DNA of 56,536 nucleotides, taken from the NCBI GenBank assembly GCA_024400305.1, contig JAKSMX010000017.1:1-56536 (forward strand). Direction: 5' to 3'. Position numbers and translations under genes: made by a program. Below the pieces are notes generated by a model, which was not told where the DNA came from, did no database searches, and saw only the letters and a program-made list of their open reading frames with translations. The DNA comes from Bacteroidales bacterium. Lineage in GTDB: Bacteria; Bacteroidota; Bacteroidia; Bacteroidales; F082. Of this stretch, positions 25,704 through 34,250 are shown in pieces; the first letter of the stretch is position 1; every line of letters begins with the position of its first letter.

Positions 25704-27353
25704 TTATAAAATTCGCATTTCAACACGCCTGTTCAACGCGCGATTTTCTTCATTGTCGTTAGGAGCGACAGGACGGTTTTGACCGTAGCCTTTCGTTGAT
25801 ATTCTCTGTGCTGATATTTTCATCTCAACGAGAGCTTTCTTCACCGATTCCGCCCTTCTTAATGAAAGGTCGAGATTATGCCCCTCGTTTCCGGTATTGT
25901 CAGTGAAACCGGAAATCTCAACTTTAATATTTTTGTTTTCTTTCAGATATGCAGCCACCAAAGCTATTTCATTATATGAAACAGAATCAAGGACATCGCT
26001 GTCAAATTCAAATCTGATGTTATGCAAGATAAAACGCTGTTCATCTGCAACAGCTTCAGGCGCGACTTCAGGATCAAGTTTGAAAGTGTAAATGTCGTAG
26101 CCGCCGAACCCATCTTCCCTGATTGAAGAAATATAACCTGTCGTTCCATCAGCACTTACGGCAAAAGTCATTTCATCACCTTCAGTATTAAGCGGATAGC
26201 CAAGATTGACAGGCTTGCTCCACTCACCTTTTTCATTACGTCTGCTCATGAAGATGTCATATCCGCCCATTCCCGGAAAACCATCCGAAGCGAAATACAA
26301 CGTCTTTCCATCGGGATGCAGGAACGGAGCCATCTCATTGCCTGTCGAATTGATACTTGTCAACGACTGCGGATTTGACCATTCACCTTTAAAACATTTA
26401 CTCACATAAATGTCCGTGCTTTCGTAAGTCCTTGAATATCTTGTGAAATAAAGTTCTGTCCCGTCAGGACTGATGCATGGCTGCGACTCAACCATTGATG
26501 TGTTCACAACATTTCCGAGATTGACAGGTTTCCCCCAGCCGGCATCTTCATACAATGACATATAAATATCTCCCCTGCCCTTGCTGTCGAGCCAGTCGAA
26601 ACCGACAAAGAACATTTTTTTCTGGTCAGCCGAGATATTCACTGCACCCATCCTTTTATTGTTGCTCCAGTTAAGATTCATCGGAATTGCCGTGATGTAA
26701 TTGGAATCGACTATCGTAGAGTAATACAATCCCTCAATCCTGTAGCCATCTTCATCTTTTTCAAGCGAACGTCGCGTGAAATAGATTTTGCTGCCATCAG
26801 GCAAAATCTGATTGATGTATTCATCGCCGTCGGTATTGACGTTTTCACCTATATTAATTGGTTTAAACTCGACAGGATTATTCACCGCAAAATTTCTGAA
26901 CTCTGCATTGGCGAGCTGTTTCCTGGCAATCTTCAGTTTCTCTTCTTTTTGATTATCTAATTTCAAATACCATTTCAAAACCCTGATAGCATTTTCATAA
27001 TCAGCACCTTCCATGTATAAATTCGCCAGGACAACCGCATTCCACGGGAAAGCCATGGAATCGGCCGCAAGAGACCACTCGTATGAATCGACCGCCATAT
27101 CAAAGTCATCAAGCGCAATCCCAATTCCTCCCCTGAGTTGCAGAGCTTCAACAAAGTCACTGTCGCAGCTCAACGATTTCCCAACCAATTTCAACGATTT
27201 TTCGTAATCCTTTTTGGCATAAGCAGCCTTGCTTTTTTTATAAAGCCTCACCGCCTTCTTTGATTTTGTGTGGTATGTCTGTCCGAACGCCACCTCTGAT
27301 GACATCATCAGGGCAAACATCAGTACCAATACAGTGAAAATGCTCTTTTTCAT
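25704..27353 (-). CDS. OmpA-family protein with TPR and PD40 beta-propeller (PorE-like)
   Basis: 549 residues. Signal peptide (1-25, ...SEVAFGQ), tetratricopeptide helices (~35-155, e.g. YKKSKAAYAKKDYEKSLKLV), then WD40-like PD40 propeller strands (~165-425) with repeated SPDG-T-x-L-Y-F-x-S/R blocks such as HPDGKTLYFASDGFPGMGGY. The C-terminal OmpA peptidoglycan-binding domain (~435-549) has FEFDSDVL, G-F-T-D-N-T-G and NRALNRRVE. TPR-propeller-OmpA is the layout of PorE, the peptidoglycan-anchoring part of the T9SS periplasmic complex. The usual carboxypeptidase-regulatory domain of PorE is not visible and there is no lipobox. With three T9SS cargo genes in the window a T9SS role is plausible but not proven. 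It is the third gene of the ffh-folD operon, 2 bp after folD. Confidence 0.82.
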   Translation of the reverse strand: MKKSIFTVLVLMFALMMSSEVAFGQTYHTKSKKAVRLYKKSKAAYAKKDYEKSLKLVGKSLSCDSDFVEALQLRGGIGIALDDFDMAVDSYEWSLAADSMAFPWNAVVLANLYMEGADYENAIRVLKWYLKLDNQKEEKLKIARKQLANAEFRNFAVNNPVEFKPINIGENVNTDGDEYINQILPDGSKIYFTRRSLEKDEDGYRIEGLYYSTIVDSNYITAIPMNLNWSNNKRMGAVNISADQKKMFFVGFDWLDSKGRGDIYMSLYEDAGWGKPVNLGNVVNTSMVESQPCISPDGTELYFTRYSRTYESTDIYVSKCFKGEWSNPQSLTSINSTGNEMAPFLHPDGKTLYFASDGFPGMGGYDIFMSRRNEKGEWSKPVNLGYPLNTEGDEMTFAVSADGTTGYISSIREDGFGGYDIYTFKLDPEVAPEAVADEQRFILHNIRFEFDSDVLDSVSYNEIALVAAYLKENKNIKVEISGFTDNTGNEGHNLDLSLRRAESVKKALVEMKISAQRISTKGYGQNRPVAPNDNEENRALNRRVEMRIL

Positions 27354-27355
27354 AT

Positions 27356-28237
27356 TTATTTTCTTTTTCTTGCCTGCAAAGTATTATAAAGTAACGAAAC
27401 AATTGTCATGGGTCCGACTCCACCCGGAACCGGTGTGATTTTCGACGCGACTTTGCTGACTTCATCAAAATCAACGTCACCTTCTATACGATAGCCTTTT
27501 TCTTCAGTTTCATCAGGGATGCGATGAATACCGACATCTATTACGACCGCCCCCGGCTTGACCATATCAGCCTTCAGGAAATGCGGTTTCCCGATTGCAA
27601 CGACAAGAATATCCGCCTGACGTGTCAACTCATTGATATTCTGCGTCTTGCTATGGCACATCGTGACGGTTGCATCCGCACCTTTTCTTGAGAGCATGAC
27701 GCTTATCGGTGTCCCGACGATATTTGAGCGTCCGAGGACGACAACATGTTTGCCGGCAGTCTCGATGCCGGAACGTTTCAGAAGCTCGACAATTCCCGAT
27801 GGTGTTGCAGGGAGGAAGCATTCCTCTCCGAGTTGCATGAGACCTATATTGACAGGTGTGAATCCGTCAACGTCTTTTTTATAGCTGATGGAATGCACAA
27901 CCTTTTTCTCATCGATGTGTTTTGGAAGAGGAAGTTGGATGATGTAACCGTCGATTTCATCATCATTGTTGAGAAAATCAACCAGGTCGAGGACTTCCTT
28001 TTCCGTTGTTGTTTCAGGAAGTCTATACACCGACGAGGTGAAGCCCACCGAATGACAGGCTTTTTCCTTTGAAGCCACGTATGTCTTGCTCGCTCCGTCG
28101 TCGCCGACGATGACTGCCGCAAGATGCGGAGCCGCCTGCCCCTTGTCGATCATTTCAGCGACTTCCGCCGCTATTTCCTTTTTCATTGCATCGGCGATGG
28201 TTTTTCCGTCGATGATTTTGTCTTCTGATATTGTCAT
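27356..28237 (-). CDS. folD: Bifunctional methylenetetrahydrofolate dehydrogenase / methenyltetrahydrofolate cyclohydrolase
   Basis: 293 residues, the normal FolD size. The catalytic-domain signature is V-G-D-D-G-A-S-K-T-Y-V-A-S-K-E-K-A-C, with the key Tyr and Lys in YVASKEKAC. The substrate-loop motif is QLPLPKHID, the Rossmann motif is VVLGRSNIVGTPISVMLSRK, and the end is KITPVPGGVGPMT. It interconverts 5,10-methylene-, methenyl- and 10-formyl-tetrahydrofolate in one-carbon metabolism, using NAD(P). It lies 19 bp after ffh and 2 bp before the OmpA/PD40 gene in one leftward operon. Confidence 0.96.
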   Translation of the reverse strand: MTISEDKIIDGKTIADAMKKEIAAEVAEMIDKGQAAPHLAAVIVGDDGASKTYVASKEKACHSVGFTSSVYRLPETTTEKEVLDLVDFLNNDDEIDGYIIQLPLPKHIDEKKVVHSISYKKDVDGFTPVNIGLMQLGEECFLPATPSGIVELLKRSGIETAGKHVVVLGRSNIVGTPISVMLSRKGADATVTMCHSKTQNINELTRQADILVVAIGKPHFLKADMVKPGAVVIDVGIHRIPDETEEKGYRIEGDVDFDEVSKVASKITPVPGGVGPMTIVSLLYNTLQARKRK

Positions 28238-28256
28238 GTCTTAAATCTCCAATCTC

Positions 28257-29603
28257 TTAATTCTGTCTTTTCTGGTTGCGTTTTGCCTGTTGCATCATCT
28301 GCATCATCTTCTTGGCTCCGCCAGTCGTCATCATTCTCATCATCTTTGATGTCTCGTCAAACTGCTTGATAAGACGGTTGACCTCGTTGATGTCGTTGCC
28401 AGAGCCGGCAGCGATTCTTCTCTTTCTGCTTCCGTTGATGATTTTCGGGTTCTCTCTTTCTTCCGGTGTCATGGAACCGATAATGGCTTCGATGCTCTTG
28501 AAAGCGTCATCATCGATGTCTTCATCTTTGATTTTGTTCATTCCAGGAATCATTCCGGCGAGGTCTTTGAGACTGCCCATCTTCTTGATTTGCTGGATCT
28601 GTTTCAGGAAGTCGTTGAAATTAAACTCATTCTTTACGAGTTTCCTCTTGAGTTTCTCGGCTTCTTCGGCATCAAACTGTTCCTGTGCGCGTTCGACGAG
28701 GGAAACGATGTCGCCCATGCCGAGGATACGGTCGGCCATACGTTTCGGGTAGAAGATGTCGAGTGCGTCCATTTTCTCGCCGAGACCGACGAATTTGATT
28801 GGTTTCTCTACGACTGTGCGGATTGTCAACGCCGCGCCGCCGCGTGTGTCGCCATCGAGTTTTGTAAGCACGACGCCATCGAAATCAAGCCTGTCGTTGA
28901 AAGCCTTGGCCGTATTCACGGCATCCTGGCCAGTCATCGCATCGACAACGAACAAAGTTTCCTGCGGCTTCACTGTTTTCTTGACGTTCTCAATCTCGTT
29001 CATCATCTCCTCATCAACGGCCAAGCGGCCAGCCGTATCGATGATGACGACGTTCTTTCCATCTTTCTTCGCTTTATCTATTGCATGCTGCGCGATTTGA
29101 ACCGGATTCTTGCTTTCTTCTTCAGAATAGACTTCAACGCCGACCTGTTCACCCAAGACCTTCAACTGATTTATGGCAGCGGGACGATATACGTCACCGG
29201 CGACGAGCACCACGCTCTTTCCCTTCTTGGTTTTCAAGTAGTTGGCGAGTTTTGCCGAGAACGTTGTCTTACCCGAACCCTGAAGACCGGCAATCAAGAT
29301 TACGGTCGGATTGCCCTTAAGATTCAGTTCCGAGTGTTCACCGCCCATCAATTCGGCGAGTTCATCGTGAACGATTTTAACCATCAGCTGTCCTGGAGAA
29401 ACGGATGTCAGGATCTTCTGGCCGAGAGCCTTCTCCTTGATTGTATTCGTAACGTCTTTTGCGATCTTGAAACTGACATCAGCTTCGAGCAAAGCCTTTC
29501 TTACCTCCTTAAGTGTCTCTGCCACATTGATTTCCGTAATGTAGCCGTGACCTTTCAATATCTTGAACGAACGTTCTAATTTCTCACTTAATCCCTCAAA
29601 CAT
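28257..29603 (-). CDS. ffh: Signal recognition particle protein Ffh/SRP54
   Basis: 448 residues. An N-terminal helical bundle (~1-85) precedes the GTPase domain with G1 AGLQGSGKTTFSAKLA, the SRP-type insertion and DVYRPAAINQL, G3 VVIIDTAGRL, G4 TKLDGDTRGGAAL and G5 FVGLGEKMDALDIFYP. The Met-rich M domain (~300-448) binds SRP RNA and signal peptides and ends in M-M-Q-M-M-Q-Q-A-K-R-N-Q-K-R. It directs nascent membrane proteins to the Sec translocon through FtsY. The first gene of ffh-folD-ompA-like operon, with a clear promoter. Confidence 0.97.
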   Translation of the reverse strand: MFEGLSEKLERSFKILKGHGYITEINVAETLKEVRKALLEADVSFKIAKDVTNTIKEKALGQKILTSVSPGQLMVKIVHDELAELMGGEHSELNLKGNPTVILIAGLQGSGKTTFSAKLANYLKTKKGKSVVLVAGDVYRPAAINQLKVLGEQVGVEVYSEEESKNPVQIAQHAIDKAKKDGKNVVIIDTAGRLAVDEEMMNEIENVKKTVKPQETLFVVDAMTGQDAVNTAKAFNDRLDFDGVVLTKLDGDTRGGAALTIRTVVEKPIKFVGLGEKMDALDIFYPKRMADRILGMGDIVSLVERAQEQFDAEEAEKLKRKLVKNEFNFNDFLKQIQQIKKMGSLKDLAGMIPGMNKIKDEDIDDDAFKSIEAIIGSMTPEERENPKIINGSRKRRIAAGSGNDINEVNRLIKQFDETSKMMRMMTTGGAKKMMQMMQQAKRNQKRQN

Positions 29604-29642
29604 ATTGTATTTCTATTTTCTTTTTTCAAAAATTTATCGCTT

Positions 29643-29651
29643 GCAAAAATA
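29643..29651 (-). promoter_or_regulatory. Promoter -7 element of the ffh operon
   Basis: TATTTTTGC on the minus strand, 40 bp before the ffh ATG. Confidence 0.7.
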
Positions 29652-29696
29652 AGATTTTTTTCGATATATTTAACTAAAGTTTACAAACTTTTACAT

Positions 29697-31568
29697 TTAG
29701 TAATTGCAGAACAATTCAAAATGGCGTTGCATGTACGCCTGGCCTTGTTCAATGATGCTGTCCCTGACCTCTGCCGGAAGCGTCACCTTTGTCGGGCCGT
29801 ACATGTTTGAATAGACGAAGCTGCCTTCATTTGTCTTCCAACCGAATCCGCCGCCGAGTTCGAAGAACGCAAACGGGCGATAGCAATAGTTGAACACGTC
29901 CTTGCTCCAGATGAACTGGTCGTGATTGATTCCAAACTGTGCGAGCACTGTCGCCGGGATGTCGAGGCTGCTGCAGATTTTGTCGAAAGTGGTTCCGCGC
30001 AATGAATCCTGCAACGGCTCACCCGTAATAAGCAACGGAATCTGGTGATATTCAAACGATTCCAACGGATAATTCTTTTCTGTTTCATGGCTGTGGTCAG
30101 CGACGAAAATGAAAATCGTATTCTCGTACCACGGCTCATTTTGGGCTGCGTCCATAAACAGTTTCAGAGCGAAATCCACGTAATGCGCGCTGTTCATGTA
30201 ATCCGGTTCAATCTTGAGCCAGTCGAGTTTCTCAAGCACCTTCGGATAATCGTAAGGAGAGTGGCTGCTCTGCGTGAAGACCGTCGTGAAGAACGGCTCC
30301 GGCTGCCCGGTCACCTGTTTCGCCACCCACGGGAGCATGTCGGTGTCATGATAACCCAACTTGCCGGAATGGAAACCAGCATTGACGTCCTTATGATCAA
30401 CGATCTTATCAAACTCGTTGTATCGCAGATAAGAAAGAATGTTCGCATAATTCAGTTCGCCGCCATAGTAATAGCTTGTGTAATAACCCATTGAGTCAAT
30501 CGGAGCAAGCAACGAAGGCACTGCGTAATACTTTTCAGGGTGGTTGGTGATTGTCGTCAGCGGGATGCCCGGCAGTCCGCCGAAAATATTGGCCTGCGCC
30601 TGCTCCGAACGGTTCGCACTCGCGTAAATGTTGGTGAACAGCAAACCTTCCTTTTCCATCTCATGGAAATTCGGTGTCACACTCGGATCGCCGCCAAGCG
30701 ACTCAACCAAATCCGCCGACCAACTTTCAAGAAGAACTATCATGATATTCGGCCTCTCAATCTTTGAGATATGATAAACCGTTGAGTCACAATCAACTTG
30801 ATGTGTCTTTTTCGTTATCTCCTCAGCTTTTTCGGACGGCATGTAACTGAAATTGTTCCTCTCGTTCATCTGATGCACGTTGGTCATATTTTCAAGCAGA
30901 TTATACGCCGGATTGACTGAAATGACGTTAGCCAGCTTGTAATTGCTGAAATATCCCGAACTCGTAGATATCGGAATGGCGTTGAAGCCGCCCCTCATAC
31001 CCAAAAACAGCAATCCTAAAATCAGAATTATTGCAACAGGATACTGGATAAACGGCGGTTTACGCTGGTCGTCAAGTTTGTCGGTCGGCTCCACCCATTT
31101 ATAATACCACCAGCAGAACAATATCGTGAATGCACCCCACGACGTAAGCAGCTTCACAGTCTGACTTGTGGATGCCGTCCTAATCACCTCATCAGGATGT
31201 TTAAGATAAAGCAAAGCTTTGTAATTCAATTTAGTACGCCATTCACCATATATTCCAATCTCACCCATTACGATCAAAACATAAACGGCGATGATGATGT
31301 AAAAATACCATCTAATCCATTTGAAATTCGTCTTGTCATTCACACACATTCCGATGAACATTGCAATCGCCGGAATCACCATCATGTAAGAAGCCGTCGC
31401 TATGTCAATCGGGATACATTTCACGAAACATTTCAGCACTTCCGTCAAAGGAACCTTTTCCACGAGAATGAGATCCCAATAGTAAAATGCGAACATCAAT
31501 CTCATTGATTCAAATAATACCAAAAAGAAAATCAACACTTTAAGCAGTGTCACAACGTATTTTTTCAT
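29697..31568 (-). CDS. LTA-synthase-like membrane phosphoglycerol/phosphoethanolamine transferase
   Basis: 623 residues. About five N-terminal membrane helices (~1-190) precede an extracytoplasmic sulfatase-type domain of the LTA synthase/alkaline phosphatase superfamily. It opens I-M-I-V-L-L-E-S-W-S-A-D (metal-binding Glu), then NRSEQAQANIFGGLPG, where a Ser takes the place of the usual catalytic Thr, and later IFVADHSHETEKNYP (metal-binding Asp-His). In Gram-negatives such enzymes add phosphoglycerol or phosphoethanolamine head groups to glycans or lipid A. True lipoteichoic acid is not expected here, so the acceptor is unknown. The start is the ATG at 31568, 15 bp after its promoter; the longer frame begins inside the promoter region. 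The gene is divergent from the YggS gene. Confidence 0.85.
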   Translation of the reverse strand: MKKYVVTLLKVLIFFLVLFESMRLMFAFYYWDLILVEKVPLTEVLKCFVKCIPIDIATASYMMVIPAIAMFIGMCVNDKTNFKWIRWYFYIIIAVYVLIVMGEIGIYGEWRTKLNYKALLYLKHPDEVIRTASTSQTVKLLTSWGAFTILFCWWYYKWVEPTDKLDDQRKPPFIQYPVAIILILGLLFLGMRGGFNAIPISTSSGYFSNYKLANVISVNPAYNLLENMTNVHQMNERNNFSYMPSEKAEEITKKTHQVDCDSTVYHISKIERPNIMIVLLESWSADLVESLGGDPSVTPNFHEMEKEGLLFTNIYASANRSEQAQANIFGGLPGIPLTTITNHPEKYYAVPSLLAPIDSMGYYTSYYYGGELNYANILSYLRYNEFDKIVDHKDVNAGFHSGKLGYHDTDMLPWVAKQVTGQPEPFFTTVFTQSSHSPYDYPKVLEKLDWLKIEPDYMNSAHYVDFALKLFMDAAQNEPWYENTIFIFVADHSHETEKNYPLESFEYHQIPLLITGEPLQDSLRGTTFDKICSSLDIPATVLAQFGINHDQFIWSKDVFNYCYRPFAFFELGGGFGWKTNEGSFVYSNMYGPTKVTLPAEVRDSIIEQGQAYMQRHFELFCNY

Positions 31569-31582
31569 TGCAGTAAATTTTC

Positions 31583-31591
31583 GCAAAATTA
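31583..31591 (-). promoter_or_regulatory. Promoter -7 element of the LTA-synthase-like gene
   Basis: TAATTTTGC on the minus strand. It leaves a leader of only about 8 nt to ATG 31568. Confidence 0.65.
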
Positions 31592-31604
31592 ATATTTTTT
31601 TTAT

Positions 31605-31613
31605 TACTTTTGC
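31605..31613 (+). promoter_or_regulatory. Promoter -7 element of the YggS-family gene
   Basis: TACTTTTGC, 22 bp before ATG 31636; divergent with the adjacent leftward promoter. Confidence 0.7.
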
Positions 31614-31635
31614 ACAAAATAAAAAAATCAAAAAA

Positions 31636-32307
31636 ATGGTCAGAGAAAATCTTGAAACAGTAAGAAAAACAATACCTTACGAGGTTTTATTGGTTGCAGT
31701 ATCGAAGACAAAACCGGTGGAGGCGTTGCAGGAGGCGTACGATGCCGGACAGCGCGTTTTCGGCGAAAACCACGCCCTCGAAATGCGCGACAAACACGAA
31801 GTTCTGCCTAAAGACATCGACTGGCACTTCATCGGGCATCTGCAGACAAACAAGATAAAATATATCATCCCTTTCGTCAAGTTGATTCATTCAATCGACA
31901 CGGAGAATCTTTTGCAAGCTGTTAATAAAGAAGCCGTTAAGCATGACCGGGTCGTTGACTACCTGCTTCAGTTCCATATCGCCGAAGAGGAGACAAAGTT
32001 CGGCCTGAACCTCGAAGAAGCCGAAGAAATCCTCAATTCAGACGTTTTCAAGGCGATGAAAAACGTCCGCATCTGCGGCGTGATGGGGATGGCCACCAAC
32101 ACCGACGACAATGTTCAGGTCCGCAAGGAATTTCATCATCTCAAAGAAATTTTCGGAACATTGAAACAAAAGTATTTCACTGATTGTGAATATTTTAAAG
32201 AGATTTCAATGGGGATGTCGGACGATTATCCGATTGCAATCGAAGAAGGTGCGACGATGGTGAGGGTCGGGAGCAGGATTTTCGGGGCGAGAAACTATAA
32301 TGTTTAG
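31636..32307 (+). CDS. YggS-family PLP-binding protein
   Basis: 223 residues, a single alanine-racemase-like TIM barrel. The PLP lysine is in VAVSKTKPVEAL (~Lys25). Other family motifs are FGENHALEM, WHFIGHLQTNKIKYI, LIHSIDTENL, M-G-M-A-T, S-M-G-M-S-D-D and the phosphate-site G-A-T-M-V-R-V-G-S-R-I-F-G at the end. These proteins do not catalyse racemisation; they help PLP and amino-acid homeostasis. The gene stands alone between its divergent promoter and a bidirectional terminator. Confidence 0.94.
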   Translation: MVRENLETVRKTIPYEVLLVAVSKTKPVEALQEAYDAGQRVFGENHALEMRDKHEVLPKDIDWHFIGHLQTNKIKYIIPFVKLIHSIDTENLLQAVNKEAVKHDRVVDYLLQFHIAEEETKFGLNLEEAEEILNSDVFKAMKNVRICGVMGMATNTDDNVQVRKEFHHLKEIFGTLKQKYFTDCEYFKEISMGMSDDYPIAIEEGATMVRVGSRIFGARNYNV

Positions 32308-32335
32308 GGAGAAGGAAAACGGGAAACGGGAGACG

Positions 32336-32374
32336 AAGAGAGAGAAAACGATTTCCCACCGATTTCTCTCTCTT
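32336..32374. terminator. Bidirectional terminator between YggS-family and FISUMP genes
   Basis: Perfect 12-bp stem AAGAGAGAGAAA (32336-32347) with TTTCTCTCTCTT (32363-32374), between two convergent genes. Confidence 0.8.
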
Positions 32375-32378
32375 GTTG

Positions 32379-34235
32379 TTATTTAGTTGGAGTAGATACG
32401 GGGCGAACTTGACATCCACAATATCTGGAATATTCTTCAATACTCGGCAGGCTCCATTGATGCTCAAATATAGTACATTTTGCCTCATACGAATAGTAAT
32501 CACATATTTCATTCACCCAGTAATAACCATAGTTTGATTCTATTTTACAGTTAGGTAAGAACATGGTTTTACCGTTTGGTCCCGTGAACTGCACACCTTT
32601 AACACCGTTATTCGTTGCATAAGTCATATCACATTCATCTACGAGTTCACGCATTTCGTCGTAAGTCGGCATGTGCCATGAACCGCCCCATTTCACGTAA
32701 GCCACATCATCTTCAGGATCAAGTTCGGTCTTGCCATCCACAGTGCCGTAGTAATTATCGGTACAATATTTTGTCAGCGTATAGGAACTGCCCTGACACC
32801 ATTTGTATGTATTCCAATAATAATTGCTTTTTGGTTCTGTCTCTCCCCAAGAGTAAAGATTGCCACAGTCTTCCGGAAAGATTGCCCCCACATTATGTAA
32901 CGCCCATAACGTCCCGCTTGGCAGTCCGAGGTCAATATAAGGATGTCCTTCAATAACGCCTGATCCAATTTCAACAACAAATTCATTGCCGTACGAGGTT
33001 CCATTTTGATTAGTGGCGAAAGCCTTAAGATAACACCTACCTGTGTCAAGTCCCGTTATTTCTTTGACATATCGTCCTGTACCAGTTCCACAAGAAACTT
33101 TATTGTCGTCAATTGTTGGTTCTGACTCCGTGCTCCAGCAAAAACCGCGTTCAGTTACATCCAAACCGCCGTCATCTGTGACTGATCCAGCAACAACCAC
33201 ACCACCTGCTATATATTCCATAATCGTATCGGTTGTAACAGTTGGTGTTGTTGGAGTTTTTGTTACGAAACTCATAATTGAGCCGTAGCTTGTGCCAACA
33301 TCATTTATGGCGTATGCTCTCACGAAATATTTCGTGCTTGGGGTCAATCCTGTTATTTCGCTCGTAAATGAGCCATTTCCGGTTCCGTCGGTGGTGTGAG
33401 CATCGTTAATTGTTGGGTATTGCGAAGTGCTCCAGCAAACACCTCTTGCCTTTACCGATGAACTTGCAGACGCAATATATCCTCCGCAAGTTGCTGAATA
33501 ATATGACACTTCGCTCACATCAGTTGTTGAAACTGATGCTTTCCCGGAATACACAGGTCTGATAACTCTGCCACAGCCTCTTGCATAAGAGCCTCCTCCG
33601 AAACTACCAGAGTCAAATGCCAAAGAATAAGCACATTCGCTTCTTTCCTGCTCGAAACTATAATATGTTTTAGCTAAAGAAGAACTCCAGTAATAACCGT
33701 TTTCTCCGACATACACCACAGCATTGTCACGGCAATATCCAGATGCCGGCAAAAAGATGCTATTTCCATTTGAACCTTTTATAAGCCAACCATTTATGCT
33801 GTTTTGGGTGGTCCACTGCCAGTTGCAGTTACTTTGAAGTTCAGCGAGCTCATCTCGTGTTGGCATTCTCCAGCAACCTCCCCAATTTGCAGTGGCGGCA
33901 TCGTCAGCTGATTCAAGCGTAATGTCGTTATTTTCCCATGTATATTTCGTAAATGTTTCTGTTGACTGATCGAACCACAAATAATTTTCCAAACTGTAGG
34001 TTCCTTTAGTGTTTGTTTCACCCCAAGCGTAATAAAACCCACAATCTTCTGGGTTAGATGCACCGACATTGCACGTTGCCCATTTTATCCCGCTCGGCAA
34101 TCCGAGGTCAACATAGTCATGACCGTCAACACTGCCATTGCCAGGCTTTTCAGGATCTACATTGTTTTTCTTACACGCTGTGATTGACAATATTACACAT
34201 GCTACAATTGTTAATAATCTAAAGAATTTACTCAT
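32379..34235 (-). CDS. Double-FISUMP surface lipoprotein with two fibronectin-like domains
   Basis: 618 residues. The lipoprotein signal ends in LSITAC (lipobox Cys21). FISUMP domain 1 (~35-230) starts VDLGLPSGIKWATCNVGA, then D-A-A-T-A-N-W-G-G-C-W-R-M-P-T-R-D-E and Y-Y-W-S-S-S. Two tandem fibronectin/Ig-like units (~232-325 and ~326-420) share GVCWST/GFCWST and I-T-G-L. FISUMP domain 2 (~425-615) starts IDLGLPSGTLWALHNVGA and ends in C-Q-V-R-P-V. FISUMP proteins are abundant outer-membrane lipoproteins of gut fibre degraders with unproven roles. The gene is last in a three-gene leftward operon, 15 bp after the PHP-like gene. A broken FISUMP copy lies at 23000-23258. Confidence 0.88.
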   Translation of the reverse strand: MSKFFRLLTIVACVILSITACKKNNVDPEKPGNGSVDGHDYVDLGLPSGIKWATCNVGASNPEDCGFYYAWGETNTKGTYSLENYLWFDQSTETFTKYTWENNDITLESADDAATANWGGCWRMPTRDELAELQSNCNWQWTTQNSINGWLIKGSNGNSIFLPASGYCRDNAVVYVGENGYYWSSSLAKTYYSFEQERSECAYSLAFDSGSFGGGSYARGCGRVIRPVYSGKASVSTTDVSEVSYYSATCGGYIASASSSVKARGVCWSTSQYPTINDAHTTDGTGNGSFTSEITGLTPSTKYFVRAYAINDVGTSYGSIMSFVTKTPTTPTVTTDTIMEYIAGGVVVAGSVTDDGGLDVTERGFCWSTESEPTIDDNKVSCGTGTGRYVKEITGLDTGRCYLKAFATNQNGTSYGNEFVVEIGSGVIEGHPYIDLGLPSGTLWALHNVGAIFPEDCGNLYSWGETEPKSNYYWNTYKWCQGSSYTLTKYCTDNYYGTVDGKTELDPEDDVAYVKWGGSWHMPTYDEMRELVDECDMTYATNNGVKGVQFTGPNGKTMFLPNCKIESNYGYYWVNEICDYYSYEAKCTIFEHQWSLPSIEEYSRYCGCQVRPVSTPTK

Positions 34236-34250
34236 AGCATTGGTGCCAAG

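Noticed and set aside
28590-29579. 329-codon frame opposite ffh
   Set aside because: Antisense shadow of a highly conserved gene; long open antisense frames are expected with this codon usage.
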